A stretch of 64,000 bases of DNA, taken from NCBI GenBank assembly GCA_963848825.1, contig CAWKFA010000015.1, positions 1,116,001 to 1,180,000 of the forward strand. Direction: 5' to 3'. Of the stretch, positions 37,623 to 48,633 are shown piece by piece. The notes beneath the pieces are model-generated. The model had not been told where the DNA came from, ran no database searches, and saw only the letters and a program-made list of their open reading frames with translations. Every line of letters begins with the position of its first letter. Position 1 is the stretch's first letter. The position numbers were made by a program, and so were the translations under genes. This DNA comes from CAVVSQ01 sp963848825. GTDB taxonomy: Bacteria > Planctomycetota > Planctomycetia > Gemmatales > Gemmataceae.

Positions 37623-38386
37623 ATGCATGCGACTCTCAGCCTGATGCGCCGTGAATTCGGCGCCTATTTTCTCTCGCCCATCGGCTACGTGGTGTTCACG
37701 GTGTTTCTCGTGGTCACGGGTCATTTGTTTTATTTGACCATGGTACAGCTCACCGCCACCGGCTCGCGCGGCGTTTATTTTCCCATGCAGCCCATGGTCA
37801 GCGACAACTGGTTTTGGCTGGTCTTTCTGTTCATTCCGCCGCTGTTGACCATGCGCCTCTTCGCCGAGGAACGCGGCAGCGGCACGCTCGAGATGCTGCT
37901 CACCGCGCCCTGCGCGACTGGCAGATCGTCCTGTGCAAATTTGCGGCGTGCTTCGCGTTTTATGTTCTGTTGTGGCTGCCGACGCTCCTCTATCTGCCGG
38001 TGCTCCTGGACTGGGACTGGTGGACCACGACGACGGGCATCGATCCCTGGCCGGTGGTGACGACCTACCTCGGTCTGGCGCTGGCGGGCGCGATGTTTCT
38101 GGCGCTGGGGATGTTCATCAGCAGCCTGGTCAAAAGCCAGATGGTGGCCGCCCTTCTGTCGCTGTTTGTCGGCCTGGCGTTTATTGTCGCCGGCTTCTGG
38201 CGGCCGGAAATGGACACGGGCACCACCCTTTACCGGGCGCTGTTCTTTTTCACGGTCCCCTTGCATTTTGAGCGCAACTTTAGCCGGGGGCTGCTCGATA
38301 CCCGGCAGCTGGTCCTGTACGCCTCGGTCGCGTTGTTCTGCCTCTTTTTGACGGTCCGCAGTTTGGAGAGTCGACGATGGCGGTAA
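37623..38386 (+). CDS. GldF-like ABC permease (frameshifted)
   Basis: About 254 residues, six membrane helices (GYVVFTVFLVVTGHLFYLTM, WFWLVFLFIPPLLTMRLFAE, FAACFAFYVLLWLPTLLYLP, YLGLALAGAMFLALGMFISS, VAALLSLFVGLAFIVAGFW, VLYASVALFCLFLTV). The class motif RLFAEERGSGTLEMLLTAP is followed by a shift at a C run (about 37912) into LRDWQIVLCKF. It forms the membrane channel for the preceding ATPase. Its last codons overlap the GldG-like start by 10 bases, so the genes are translationally coupled. Confidence 0.9.
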
Positions 38387-40859
38387 GCAACAATTCCAAC
38401 GGTCGTTTTTTCGTGCGCCTGGCCGGCTTGACCGGGCTGATGGCGCTGATCGTCGGCCTCGTCCTCTGGCAGGCCATTGGCGTGGCCGAGGGGCAGATCG
38501 TCACCTGGTGCGGCGCCGGCCTGCTGCTGCTGACGCTGCTCGTGGAAATGCGTGGGCTCGTGGGGTCCGTATTCTCGCAGCGCGGGGCCATGGGGTCGAA
38601 TGTCGCCCTGCAACTGGCGTTGGCGCTGGCCCTGCTTGTCGGCATCAATGTCTTTTCCTTTGAGTATTACCAGCGTTTCGACTGCACCAGCGACCACATT
38701 TTCACCATCGACAAGGACATTCGTCGCGAACTCGAACAATTGCGCGGCGAAACGGACATCGTCGTCTATCTGCGCGACACGGCTTCGCTGGGCCAGGCCA
38801 CCGATAGCAAGCTGGCCCATTTTCAAGCAGCCGCCCAGCGCAAGATCGTGGAAAAGGTCAAGGACCTGGCCGACGAGTTCCAGGAACTCGGGCCCCGTTT
38901 TCGCGTCGAGATCTTGAGTATTCAGGACGAGGATTTCGAGCCCAAGCTTAAAGACATCCGTAAGAAATCGCCCGCTTTGGCGGAGGCCATCGACAAGGCG
39001 CCCGAGAATAGCATCTTCTTTCTCGCCCAGGATCGGGTGCAACGGCTCGGCTTCAACGATATCTACGAGCTCGATGGCGAAGCCTCGCTGGCGGCCAACA
39101 ACAAAAAAGGCAACCTGGTCCTCAACTATCAAGGCGCCGGCCCCTTCGCCAACAAGATTCTGAACATCGAGGAAAAGAGGCCCCGCGTGGGCCTCGCGGT
39201 GGTTCATGAAATACTTAGCCTCGAAGACCCGCAAGACCCACGGCTGACGATGAGCGGCGCCAAGAAAGTCCTCGTCTCGCACGGGTTCGACACGCGCGAC
39301 ATCATTCTCAAGAAATGGAGCGAGATGGGGCCCGAGGCGACGGTTTACACGTTCGACGAAAGCAGGTTCGAGGGGCTCGAAGAGCAGCGCCAGGAGCTCG
39401 AGACCACCATCAAGGAGCGGCAAAAGGAAATCGCCGACCTGAACGATCAAAAAGCGATCTGGAAAGACGTCTCGATCGCCGACCTCAACAAGCGGTTCGC
39501 GATCGTGCTCTTGCCCGACCGTCGCGATCCCTCCCTGGTCGAACGTACCCGCCTGGAGTCGCTCGACAAGGCCGGCCAAAAATACAAGATCTTGCCGGTG
39601 AAAATTGCGGAAGAGGACCGCATGGAGCTGGTCCGCGATATCGAGACGAGCCTGGCCCTCAATGAACTTGGCCTCAAACAGGAACAAGGGGACCTGGCCA
39701 CCGTGAAGAATGAGCAGAAGGACCTCAAGATCGACAATCTGAAGGAGCAAAAACGCATCACCGATCTCGGTGCGAAGATGAATCGGCTGCTGGCCGACGT
39801 GGACCTGCTCATCGTGCCGCGCATGACCTTTCTCGACATTCCGCGCCGCGACATCATCCTTAATCGCGCTCACAAGCTGGACGGTGCCCAGATCGGCGCC
39901 ATCAAGGAATTCATGAAAGCGGGCAAACCGGTCCTCTTTCTGCTGGGGCCGTCCAACGATCCCAAGCGTGATATGGAGATGCCGGACCTCGCCAGCGGCG
40001 GCGTCGATTCCCTCGAAATGGCGCTGGCCGAACTGGGCTTCAAATTGCCCAAGCAAACGATTCTCTTCAACGTCGAAACGAAGTCCTTCGCCGAAAGGCG
40101 CGGCAATCTGATTATCCAGGGGACACAGGTCGAAGTGCCGCCCGTCGAGTTCGACTGGAAGGTGGGCGCCGGTTTGCCCGGCGCGTCCTGTCCGGCAAGT
40201 CGCCTGGCCAGGCGAAAAAGTTCGAGCACCCCATCCGCACGAGCCTGCGCCTGGCCAGTCGCAGCGTCGGTAAAGGGGAGGCGATGGACTTACGGCTACG
40301 CCACCCGCGCCCGGTGTATTACCAGGGCCCCTTCGGCGAACCGCCCCTCGACCACGTTCTCATGATGGCCACTGGCGAATCGTGGAACGAAGATGACCCC
40401 TTCCCGGCGCGCGAGCGGACGCCGCGCTTCGAACTGCCCAAGCTCGATGACCCCAAGAACGGCACCGCCGAGGAGAGACGGCGCGGTCCATTTCCCATCG
40501 CCGCGGCCGCCGAGGTTACTTTGCCCGCTTCGTGGTATGACAAGGGGGACAATGGGCCTCGTAACGATGGGCCACATAGCAATGGTCCTCATAGCGATCG
40601 CGTGGCCGTCATTGGGCACGGCGGCGTGTTTGTCGGGCCGCGCCTGACGCCCATTCGCGAAAAATTGCTCCTGGACACCAGCAACTGGCTCCTGGGGCGC
40701 GACGATCTCCTGGCACGGGACAACGAGGTCTGGCAATACCCGCGTGTGCAACTGAGCGACACGCAAAAGGACTTATGGCACTGGGGTACGTTTTTGGGCA
40801 TGCCCCTGGTGTTTGTCTATCTGGGTTTGTTGGTCTTCATGGTGCGCCGCATGCGCTGA
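38377..40859 (+). CDS. GldG-like ABC-associated protein (frameshifted near end)
   Basis: About 827 residues. Two N-terminal helices (LTGLMALIVGLVLWQAIGV, VALQLALALALLVGINVFSF), then the GldG/IFT52-like domain (SFEYYQRFDCTSDHIFTIDK, ETDIVVYLRDTASLG, KLDGAQIGAIKEFMKAGKPV), a coiled-coil insert (residues about 330-480, ELETTIKERQKEIADLNDQK) and a C-terminal helix (GMPLVFVYLGLLVFMVRRMR). A shift near 40185 joins VGAGLPGA to the final 220 residues. GldG partners GldA and GldF in gliding motility in Bacteroidetes; in planctomycetes the trio is widespread with no proven substrate. The extra coiled coil is larger than in GldG itself. Confidence 0.87.
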
Positions 40860-40923
40860 TACGCGCGCTTTTCCAGTCGCGGCGGGCCTGGGTTATTGGC
40901 TTTTTCGAACGTTAGTGAAAAGG

Positions 40924-43900
40924 ATGATCGGCATGAATTTCAAAACCACTCTCATTCTGGCCGTGCTGGTGGCGCTGGGTGGTATAGGCTGGCTCATCGT
41001 TCGGAATTTGCCGCACGACGACGTCGCCGGGCCCACGACACAATTCTTGACGAACGACCTGAAAGCCGACGCCTTGACGCGCATCGAGATCGAGCGCGGC
41101 GGCGCCAAGGTCATCCTCGAACAGGCCGGTGCCGATGACTGGTCCTTGCCGGGCAAGTGGCCGGTCCGTGCCGGCGAAGTCAAGGACCTGGTGCAAACTC
41201 TGACGGACCTGCACTCGCGCTTTGCCTCCACCCCATTAACGTCCAAGGCGGACCTCAAGAAGTATGGCCTGGAGCCGCCGGCCCTCAAGGTCAAGGTAAC
41301 GGTCAAGGGCAAGGAGCACACGCTGGCATTCGGCGAGGACCCATCTCCCGTCAATCGTTTCTCGCGGGCCACCTATCTGCGCCTGGACGACAACCCGGAG
41401 ATCGTGCGCCTCGCCCCCGGACTGGTGGCCGCGCTGGACCGGAGCCAGGATCGCTACCAGGCGCGGGCGCTGTTCCCTTATGAGCGTGTCGCCAAGGACA
41501 ATGATCCGGTGGAGAAAGTTGAAATGCTCGCCGCCAAAGGCGTCGCGGTGAAAAGTCCCGAGGGCTCGTTCGAGCTGGTGAAAGCCGGCGACAGTTGGGA
41601 AATCGTCGAACCGGTGAAAGACCATGTCGATCCGGACAAGCTCAAGGCCTTATTGACGGCCTTTCCCGATATTTGGGCCGAACGGTTCGTGGATACGAAA
41701 GATAAAAAGCTGGAGGATTTCGGGCTCAAGGACCCGCAAACGATCGTCACCGTGACGGGCACTGGCGGGCGGGCGATCAAGGTTTTTATTGGCAACGAGT
41801 CGGAAACGAAGCTCACGAAAGTGCCCAAGCCGGCCATGCCGCAACAGCCTTTCATGCCCCCCAAGCAAGATTTCGACATGGTACCCGAAACCTATCGCTT
41901 CGCCAAGCTGCAGGATAACGAGCAGATTTTCGAGATCAAGGCGGACAAGCTCAAAGACATCAATGTTCCCATCGCCAGCCTGCGCGATCCCCAGCTCGCG
42001 CGCTTCCGCGCCGCCGACGTCAAGCGGCTGGAAATCGACGTGCCTGCCGCCGGGGGGGCGACGGCGTCAACACCGCTCATCTTCAGCAAGGAAAAAGAGC
42101 GCTGGCGCATGGAGAAACCGAAGGCGGAAGACGCCGAGAACGGGCCCATCAACGATCTCCTGGAGAAGCTCGCCAATCTCCAGGCCAAGGATGCCGACGT
42201 CCTGGACAAGGCCGACTTGAAAACCGTGGGCCTGGAAAAGCCGGCCGCCAAAATTAAGATCACCATCGAGGAAGAAAAAGGCCCCAAGGACAACAAGACC
42301 AAGACGACGCGCGACATCGCCTTTGATCTGGGCACGAAGGAAAAAGAGAAGGACAAACTCTACGTCAAAGTCGAGGGCTGGCCGCGCGTGAATAGCGTTG
42401 ACGATGCGGTGCTCAAGCTCGCGCGGCGGCCCGAATACGTTTATCGTAATCGCAAGGTGCTGGACGTGGCGGCCGCCGACGTCGGTAAGCTGGAAATTCA
42501 GCGCACCGCGGGCTCCTTTACGCTCGAACAGGACAAGGGCACCTGGAAGCTCACGAAGCCCGAGCAGGTGGACGTCGATACGGCCAAGGCCGCCAAGTTG
42601 GCCGGCGAATTGACAAAGCTCGAAGCGGTCGAATTCATAACCGACAGCCCCAAGGATGACGAACTGGAAAAGACTTACGGTCTGGCGAAGCCGGCGCTGA
42701 CTGCGAAGATCGAGTTTACCGATGCCAAGAAGCCGGCGCACACCTTGAGCGTGGGCAAAGCGCGCGGCGACAAGGAATACTACGCTCGCCTCGACCAGGG
42801 CGCCATCTTTGTCCTGAAAAAGGATACCCACGATGACCTGGACCGCGATTCTCTCGCCTATCGCCCGCTGGAGTTCTTCCACGGGCTCAAGGAAAAGATC
42901 CACGAGCTGGCGATCCAGAAGGATGGCCAGGAATATCGCCTGATCGCCGACGGCAAAACCTGGAAACTGCGTGGGCCGTTTGATGCCGACGCCATGGCCG
43001 AGGTCGCCGATCCGATAGCCGACGAGATCGCCAACTTGCGGGCCAATCGCTTCGTGACCCACGCCGCCACGGACTTGAAGGATTATGGCCTGGACAAGCC
43101 CTATCTCACGGTTCGGCTCGTACCCACCGCCAAGGACGATCCGGAGCATCAGCTGCAGATCGGCAAGGCGGTCGATAAGGAGGCGGGCCGCTTCGCCAAG
43201 CTGGACAAGGGCAACGCCATCTTTGTGCTCAGCGATAAAGCGGTGGCCACGCTCGACCACACTCCGCTGGACTTTCTCGACAAGAAGCTGCTGGCCGTGG
43301 ACGCCAAGGCGATTCAGAAGGTGCACAGCGCCGGGCCGGCTCCTTTTACCCTCGAGCAAAAAAAAGATGTCTGGGAGATCGTCGGCTCTCCGGCCCCGAC
43401 CTTCCCGGCTGAAGAGGACGCCGTGCAGAACCTGCTGCGGCCCTGGTCGAACCTGCGCGGCCCGCGTGGCGGCTTATGGCAAGAAGATTGACTGGGCAGC
43501 GTTCGGGCTGGAAAAACCCGAGAAGACATTGACGGTCACGGTGGCGGACGACAAAGACAAAACCAAGGAACATCAGCTGGCCCTGGGCAAGGAGACCGAC
43601 AACGGCGGCCGCTTCGCCCGGCTGGATAAACAAGATGAGGTGGCGGTGCTGGATGCTGGCACCGCGGGGGGCTTGGCGAGCAGCTACCTCGATTTTGTCA
43701 ATCGCGGCGTGCTCAAGTTCGACCTCGATACGGTCACCGCCATCCAGCGGCAAATGCCGGATGGCGACGTCGATCTCGTCAAAAAGGAAGACTCCTGGCG
43801 TTTCGCCAAACCGGCGGACAAGGCGGCCGACGATCCAACCGTCGGCCAGCTCCTTGAAAAACTGTTTCGGTTGCGTGCCGAACGGGTCGCCGCCTATCCC

Positions 43901-44956
43901 GCCAAGGATTTGGCCACTTATGGGCTCGACCAGCCGGCAGCGGTTCTGACCCTGAAGCTTACGGACGTGCAGGGCCGGGCGAGCGAGCATGTTCTCAAGA
44001 TCGGCAAACAGGCTGACGACAAAAAACAGGACCGGTACGCCCTGCTCGACAAGGGGGAATCGGTGTTTGTGATCGCGCCGGACCTGGCCCGCGTCCTGGT
44101 GGCGCCGGCACTGTATTTCGCCGATCGCAATCTGCCCGGCCTGGCGAACTCCGACAAGGTGATTTTGGAGCACGCGGGCCGCAAGGTCACACTCACGCAT
44201 GGGGACACGGGCTGGGCCATGATCGAGCCGACCAAGGCGGAAGCGGAAAGCGCCGAGTTGGACGAGCTTACCAAGATTTTGCGGCGGCCCCGCGCCGAGG
44301 AAATCGTGGCCCTCAAGGGTGCCGACCTCAAGCCCTATGGCCTGGATCTTCCGGAAACCCAGTGGCACTTCTGGAACGGCGACAAGGAAGCGCTCGACCT
44401 GCGGGTCGGCAAGGCCGACAAGGAAGGCCGCCGCTACGCCATGTTGGCCGATGGCGACCAGGTGTTTACCTTGAACGCGAAGCTCAGCGGTTTATTGTCG
44501 GCCGAATACCGCAGTCGCAAACCCTGGGCTGCCCTGGATGCCGCGCAGGTGGAAAAAATCAGTTACACCGGTCCAACTTCTTTTGTGCTCAAGAAGAAGG
44601 ATAGCAACTGGGAACTGGTTTCCAGCCCGGAAACCAAAATCAATGCCAAGCAAGTTACCGACACGCTCGACGCGCTCGCCAGCCTCAAGGCGGCCCGCTT
44701 CGTGGTCGATACCAAGGCCGATCTAAAACTCTACGGCCTTGATCCCGCGGTGTGGACAATCGACATCGACACACCGGCGGGCAAGCGAGCCCTGCTTATC
44801 GGTCGGGCGGAAGGCGATTCGAAGCGCGTCTACGCTACCGTTCCCGGCAGCGACGCCGTCTTCATCATCGCGGAAGCCGACGCCGAACGCATCCTACGCC
44901 CCCAGGCAGCCTTCGCCGCCGCCGAGGTTACCCCAAAAGTAAATAGCCCGAAATAA
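40924..44956 (+). CDS. Large DUF4340-repeat membrane-anchored protein (frameshifted)
   Basis: About 1,343 residues. One N-terminal membrane helix (TLILAVLVALGGIGWLIVRN) then at least four repeats of a beta-rich module with the pattern L-x-x-Y/F-G-L-x-x-P (LKKYGLEPPALKVKVTV, LEDFGLKDPQTIVTVTG, LKDYGLDKPYLTVRLVP, LATYGLDQPAAVLTLKL, LKPYGLDLPETQWHFWN, LKLYGLDPAVWTIDIDT), which is the DUF4340 signature. A shift near 43470 separates the two halves (LRGPRGGLW, then ARVAAYGKKIDW). DUF4340 proteins follow GldG-type genes in many planctomycetes, so it is probably the periplasmic part of the exporter. Start ATG 40924 or 40933. Confidence 0.87.
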
Positions 44957-44997
44957 CATAGCCCAAAGCGCAAGCAAGGGTACCTAATAAACCCGCA

Positions 44998-46938
44998 GTG
45001 CAAACGCATGATCACCATGCAACGAACCCTGATCATCGGAAACACCCCGTGTGGACCGCCCGCCTGCAGTTAGGTTCGTTGTGGCTTGCTCATGTCGCCC
45101 GCGTGATGGCGGACAACTGCCTGCGCCTTTACGTCGCGCTCAGCTTCGCCGGCCTGGGGCACTCGGAAAAACAAAGTGCCTGGCACCTGGTGACGCTGAT
45201 TTTGATGGTGCCGGCGGTCTTTTTGGCGCCGATCAATGGCGCGCTCTGCAACAGCCTGTCGAAAACGCGCGTGCTGGTGGGTTCTGCTCTGTGCCCGCTG
45301 ATCATTGTCGGCGTCTTCTTCATGGCGGGGGCCGCCGCCGCGGGCTTGCTGGGCTGTTGGGCCCTCGTCGCCCTGACGAGTGCTGTCAATGGGCCGATCC
45401 GTTATGCTTTCTTGCCGGCCGCCGCCCAGGATACGCGCTGGCCGCTCACGCGAATTAATGGCTTTTTCGAACTGGGTTCGGCGGTCGCCATCATTGCCGG
45501 CCTGATGCTTGGTGCCGGCGTGGCGCCGGAACTCCTGGGCCACGGCCATACTCCTCTCGCTTACGTTAGCTGGCTACTGTTGCTGTCCCTGGTGTTCTCT
45601 TATTTTGTCTCCTTCGCCAGCGATCTTTACCGTCCGGAGCCCCCCTTGTCGGCCCTGGCCGGTTTTTTCAGGGATTGCCAGCGGATCTGGAGGGTCAAGG
45701 AAGCACGCGGCTGTTTGTTGGGCCTGGCGACCCTGCGCGGCCTCTTGACGGGCCTCATGGGCGCCCTGATCGCCGCCAATCTCGACGGGGGCTTTTCCTT
45801 CGAAGCATTGCTGGGCGTGGGCGGCTGGGTGCTGGGCGGCGTGGCGGCGGGTTCTCTGCTGGCGGGCCTGCAGCGCCATCCGCGCCGCGTGCTGGGCCTG
45901 GTGCCGATCGGCGCCACGGGTTTGACGCTTGGTCTTATCGGCGCCGCGTGGGGCGCCATGCCTGGCGACGCTCTCTGTGTGGTCCTGGGCATCATGGTCG
46001 GCCTGATCAATGTGCCGCTGGCTGCCACCTATCAGCGCGATCTGCCCGCCGATGCCCGCGGCAACGGCATGGCGGTACGCAACTTCGCCGATTATCTGGT
46101 GACGGCGCTCATGGCCGGCCTGCTCTTTGGCCTGGCGAGGTGGCTCGACTGGAGTGCCTCCGCCCAGCTTTGGCTGATCGCGGCGCCCGCTGGCGCGCTC
46201 GCCCTGTTGTCCTGGCGGCTCCTCGTGGGACCTGTTTTCGAACAGTTCATGGAAATCCTGATTTGGCCGCTCTACCGCATCAAGGGCTACGGTCCCGGGC
46301 TGGTGTCGCTGCCCACTCATGGCCCCATGCTCGTCGTCGTCAACCATAGCGCCTGGCTCGACCCGGTGTGGGTCGCCAAGGTTTTGCCACGCCGCCTGAT
46401 TGGTATGCTGACCAGCGCCTTCTACGATATTCCCGCCGTGCGTTTCGTGGTGACGCACCTGGCCGAGACCATCCGCGTCGAGCTAACCACCTTTCGCCGT
46501 GAGGTGCCCGAGCTCAAAAAAGTGATCGAGGTCCTCGACCGTGGCGATTGCGTGCTGATCTTTCCCGAAGGCGCCCTGCGCAAGAAGGAAGAGGTCTTTC
46601 TCAAACAGTTCGGCCAGGGGGTGTGGCACATTTTGAATGAGCGGCCGCAAACACCCGTGCTGGTGTGCTGGCTGGAAGGGGGCTGGGGCAGCTACTTCTC
46701 TTATTTTCGCGGGCCGCCCACCAAGAACAAGCGTTTCGATTTCTGGCGGCACATCCGCCTGGGCGTCAGCGACCCGGAAATCTTGCCGCCCGAGGTCCGT
46801 GCCGACCACCGCATGACGCGCCAGTATCTCATGGAGAAGTGCCTCGCGGCCCGCCGCTTTTTGGGCCTGGAGGTTCCCCTCCTGGATAAATCCCCGGTAG
46901 CGCCAGGCGTGCCGGAGGCGGATTCACCTGAAGCATAA
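44998..46938 (+). CDS. LplT-Aas-like fusion: MFS lipid transporter plus acyltransferase
   Basis: 646 residues, intact. Residues about 20-415 are a 12-helix major facilitator (SLWLAHVARVMADNCLRLYV, VTLILMVPAVFLAPINGALC, GIMVGLINVPLAATYQRDLP). Residues about 425-630 are a PlsC/LPLAT domain with the acyl-transfer motif VVVNHSAWLDPVWVAK (variant of H-x4-D), the acyl-acceptor motif LIFPEGALRKKEEVF and PVLVCWLEGGWGS. In enteric bacteria LplT flips lysophospholipid inward and Aas re-acylates it; here both are one protein, suggesting membrane lipid repair. The start is a GTG at 44998; no ATG fits nearby. It lies 42 bases after the DUF4340 gene, in the same direction. Confidence 0.88.
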   Translation: MQTHDHHATNPDHRKHPVWTARLQLGSLWLAHVARVMADNCLRLYVALSFAGLGHSEKQSAWHLVTLILMVPAVFLAPINGALCNSLSKTRVLVGSALCPLIIVGVFFMAGAAAAGLLGCWALVALTSAVNGPIRYAFLPAAAQDTRWPLTRINGFFELGSAVAIIAGLMLGAGVAPELLGHGHTPLAYVSWLLLLSLVFSYFVSFASDLYRPEPPLSALAGFFRDCQRIWRVKEARGCLLGLATLRGLLTGLMGALIAANLDGGFSFEALLGVGGWVLGGVAAGSLLAGLQRHPRRVLGLVPIGATGLTLGLIGAAWGAMPGDALCVVLGIMVGLINVPLAATYQRDLPADARGNGMAVRNFADYLVTALMAGLLFGLARWLDWSASAQLWLIAAPAGALALLSWRLLVGPVFEQFMEILIWPLYRIKGYGPGLVSLPTHGPMLVVVNHSAWLDPVWVAKVLPRRLIGMLTSAFYDIPAVRFVVTHLAETIRVELTTFRREVPELKKVIEVLDRGDCVLIFPEGALRKKEEVFLKQFGQGVWHILNERPQTPVLVCWLEGGWGSYFSYFRGPPTKNKRFDFWRHIRLGVSDPEILPPEVRADHRMTRQYLMEKCLAARRFLGLEVPLLDKSPVAPGVPEADSPEA

Positions 46939-46970
46939 AAAGGCTCGCGGCGCCGCTGGATATGCGTCAA

Positions 46971-48633
46971 TTACCCCGGCCCCGATGCGGCGCTACCCTC
47001 ATCAAGATCGAACAAGCTCGGCATTGTCTCTTCCGCGTCTTGATTACGCGCCGCGAGCCTGGTCAGGCCGCGCAGCGTCGCCAGCGTATCCGCCTCTTCA
47101 GGCTTTTTGTCTTTGCGCCAGCGGGCCATGCGCGGAAAGCGCACGGCCACGCCGGACTTGTGCCTGGTCGAGAGCTGTATCCCCTCGAAGGCGAGCTCGA
47201 AGACGAGATCGGGGTTCACGCGCCGGACCGGGCCGAACTTCTCCAGCGTGTGCCCGCGTACGAAACGATCGACCTCGCGAATCTCCTCGTCGCTCAGCCC
47301 CGAATAGGCCTTGGCGAACGGGACCAGCTCCGCGTTGTCCCAGACCGCGAAGGTATAGTCGGTGTAGAGACTGGCACGGCGCCCATGACCTAGCTGGGCA
47401 TAGATCATCACCGCATCGACGTGATAGGGATGAATTTTCCACTTCCACCAGGGACCACGTTCCCGGCCCACGCCATAGGGGGACGCGCAGCTTGAGCATC
47501 ACGCCTTCGACGCCGCGCTCGCGGCTTTCGAGACGCCTCCGCGCCAGCTCATCCCACGAGGCGGCGCCGACCAGTGGACCAAGCTGCAACGCGGCGCCAT
47601 CCCTCAGGGCGAGCGCCTCCAGACGCGCGCGGCGGTCGGCCAGCGGCACAGAACGTAGGTCCTGGCCACCCTGTTCCAGAAGATCGAAGGCCAGGAAACT
47701 CGCCGGCACGTCTTGCAGCAGGCGCTTGCCCACGGTCTTGCGTCCGATACGCCGCTGCAGTTCGCTAAAGGGCAGCACCCGGCCATTCTTCCAGGCCAGG
47801 ATTTCGCCATCGAGGACAGTGCCATCCTTGAGGCGGGCCGCTTCCGCGATGATTTCCGGATAGCGCTCCGTGACCAGCTCCTCGCCACGCGACCAGAGAT
47901 AAAGCTGGCCATCGCGCCGTACGAGCTGGGAGCGTATGCCATCCCACTTCCATTCCGCCTGCCAGTCCGTAAAGGGGCCAAGCGTGGCGGGGTCGGCCTC
48001 CAGGGGGCAAGCCAGGAAGAAAGGATAGGGCTGACTGTTCCGGGCGGAGAGAACTTCCGGATGCAACAGCCCCGTGAAGAAAGCCGGCGTGGGCCGCCAT
48101 TCGCCCATCAGGCGGTGGGCGATGGTGGCGGCTTCGAGCTGGGCGGCCTTGGCCAGCGCCAGCACCACCATCCGCTGCGAGACGCCCACGCGAAACCCGC
48201 CCGTGATGATCTTGTTCCACACCAGGCGCTGCGGCTGGCTCATGCTTCGCCAGGCTTCCAGGAGCAGCCGCTTCTGTTCGGGCTCCGCCGCGCTCTGCAG
48301 GGGGAGCAAGTTCTCCTCGACCCATTCGTGTAATGGCCGTTCGGTGCCGGTATCATTGCGCGGCAACAAGAGACTCACCGCCTCGGCAAGATCGCCCACG
48401 GCTTGATACGATTCCTCGAAGAGCCAGCCGGGAATGCCCGCGGCTTCAGCGCCCCAGTCGCGCAGCCGCGCCGTCGGCAAGACACGCTTCACCGTGCGGC
48501 CCGACAGGAAGAAAACCGCCCAGGCTCCATCGGCGGCCGGCACCGTGGCGAAATAACGGGTCAGCGCCTCCAGCTTGCGGCTGGTTTTGTTGGTTGCATC
48601 CACGTCGGTGAAGAGCTGGGCGAAGGCCTTCAT
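46971..48633 (-). CDS. ATP-dependent DNA ligase (frameshifted)
   Basis: About 553 residues. N-terminal helical domain (residues 1-200, LEALTRYFATVPAADGAWAV, QRLVWNKIITGGFRVGVSQR), adenylation domain with motif I AEWKWDGIRSQLVRR (Lys nucleophile near residue 228), motif III TVLDGEILAWKNGR, motif IV GVEGVMLKLRVP and the OB domain (WWKWKIHPYHVDAVMIYAQL, KFGPVRRVNPDLVFELAFEG). Frame slips near 47480 between motif IV and motif V. The ATGA overlap with the upstream exonuclease gene shows an operon. This ligase-exonuclease pair is usually joined by a DEXH helicase and a phosphoesterase, not seen here; the set is thought to act in DNA repair. Confidence 0.93.

Noticed and set aside
38230..40056. 608-codon minus-strand open frame
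   Set aside because: Antisense of GldG; the sense strand has a membrane anchor, coiled coil and family motifs in the same place.
42067..43359. 430-codon minus-strand open frame
   Set aside because: Antisense of the DUF4340 gene, which has repeated L-x-x-Y/F-G-L modules on the sense strand.
47713..48333. 206-codon plus-strand open frame opposite the ligase
   Set aside because: Antisense of the adenylation domain, with no ribosome site or family.
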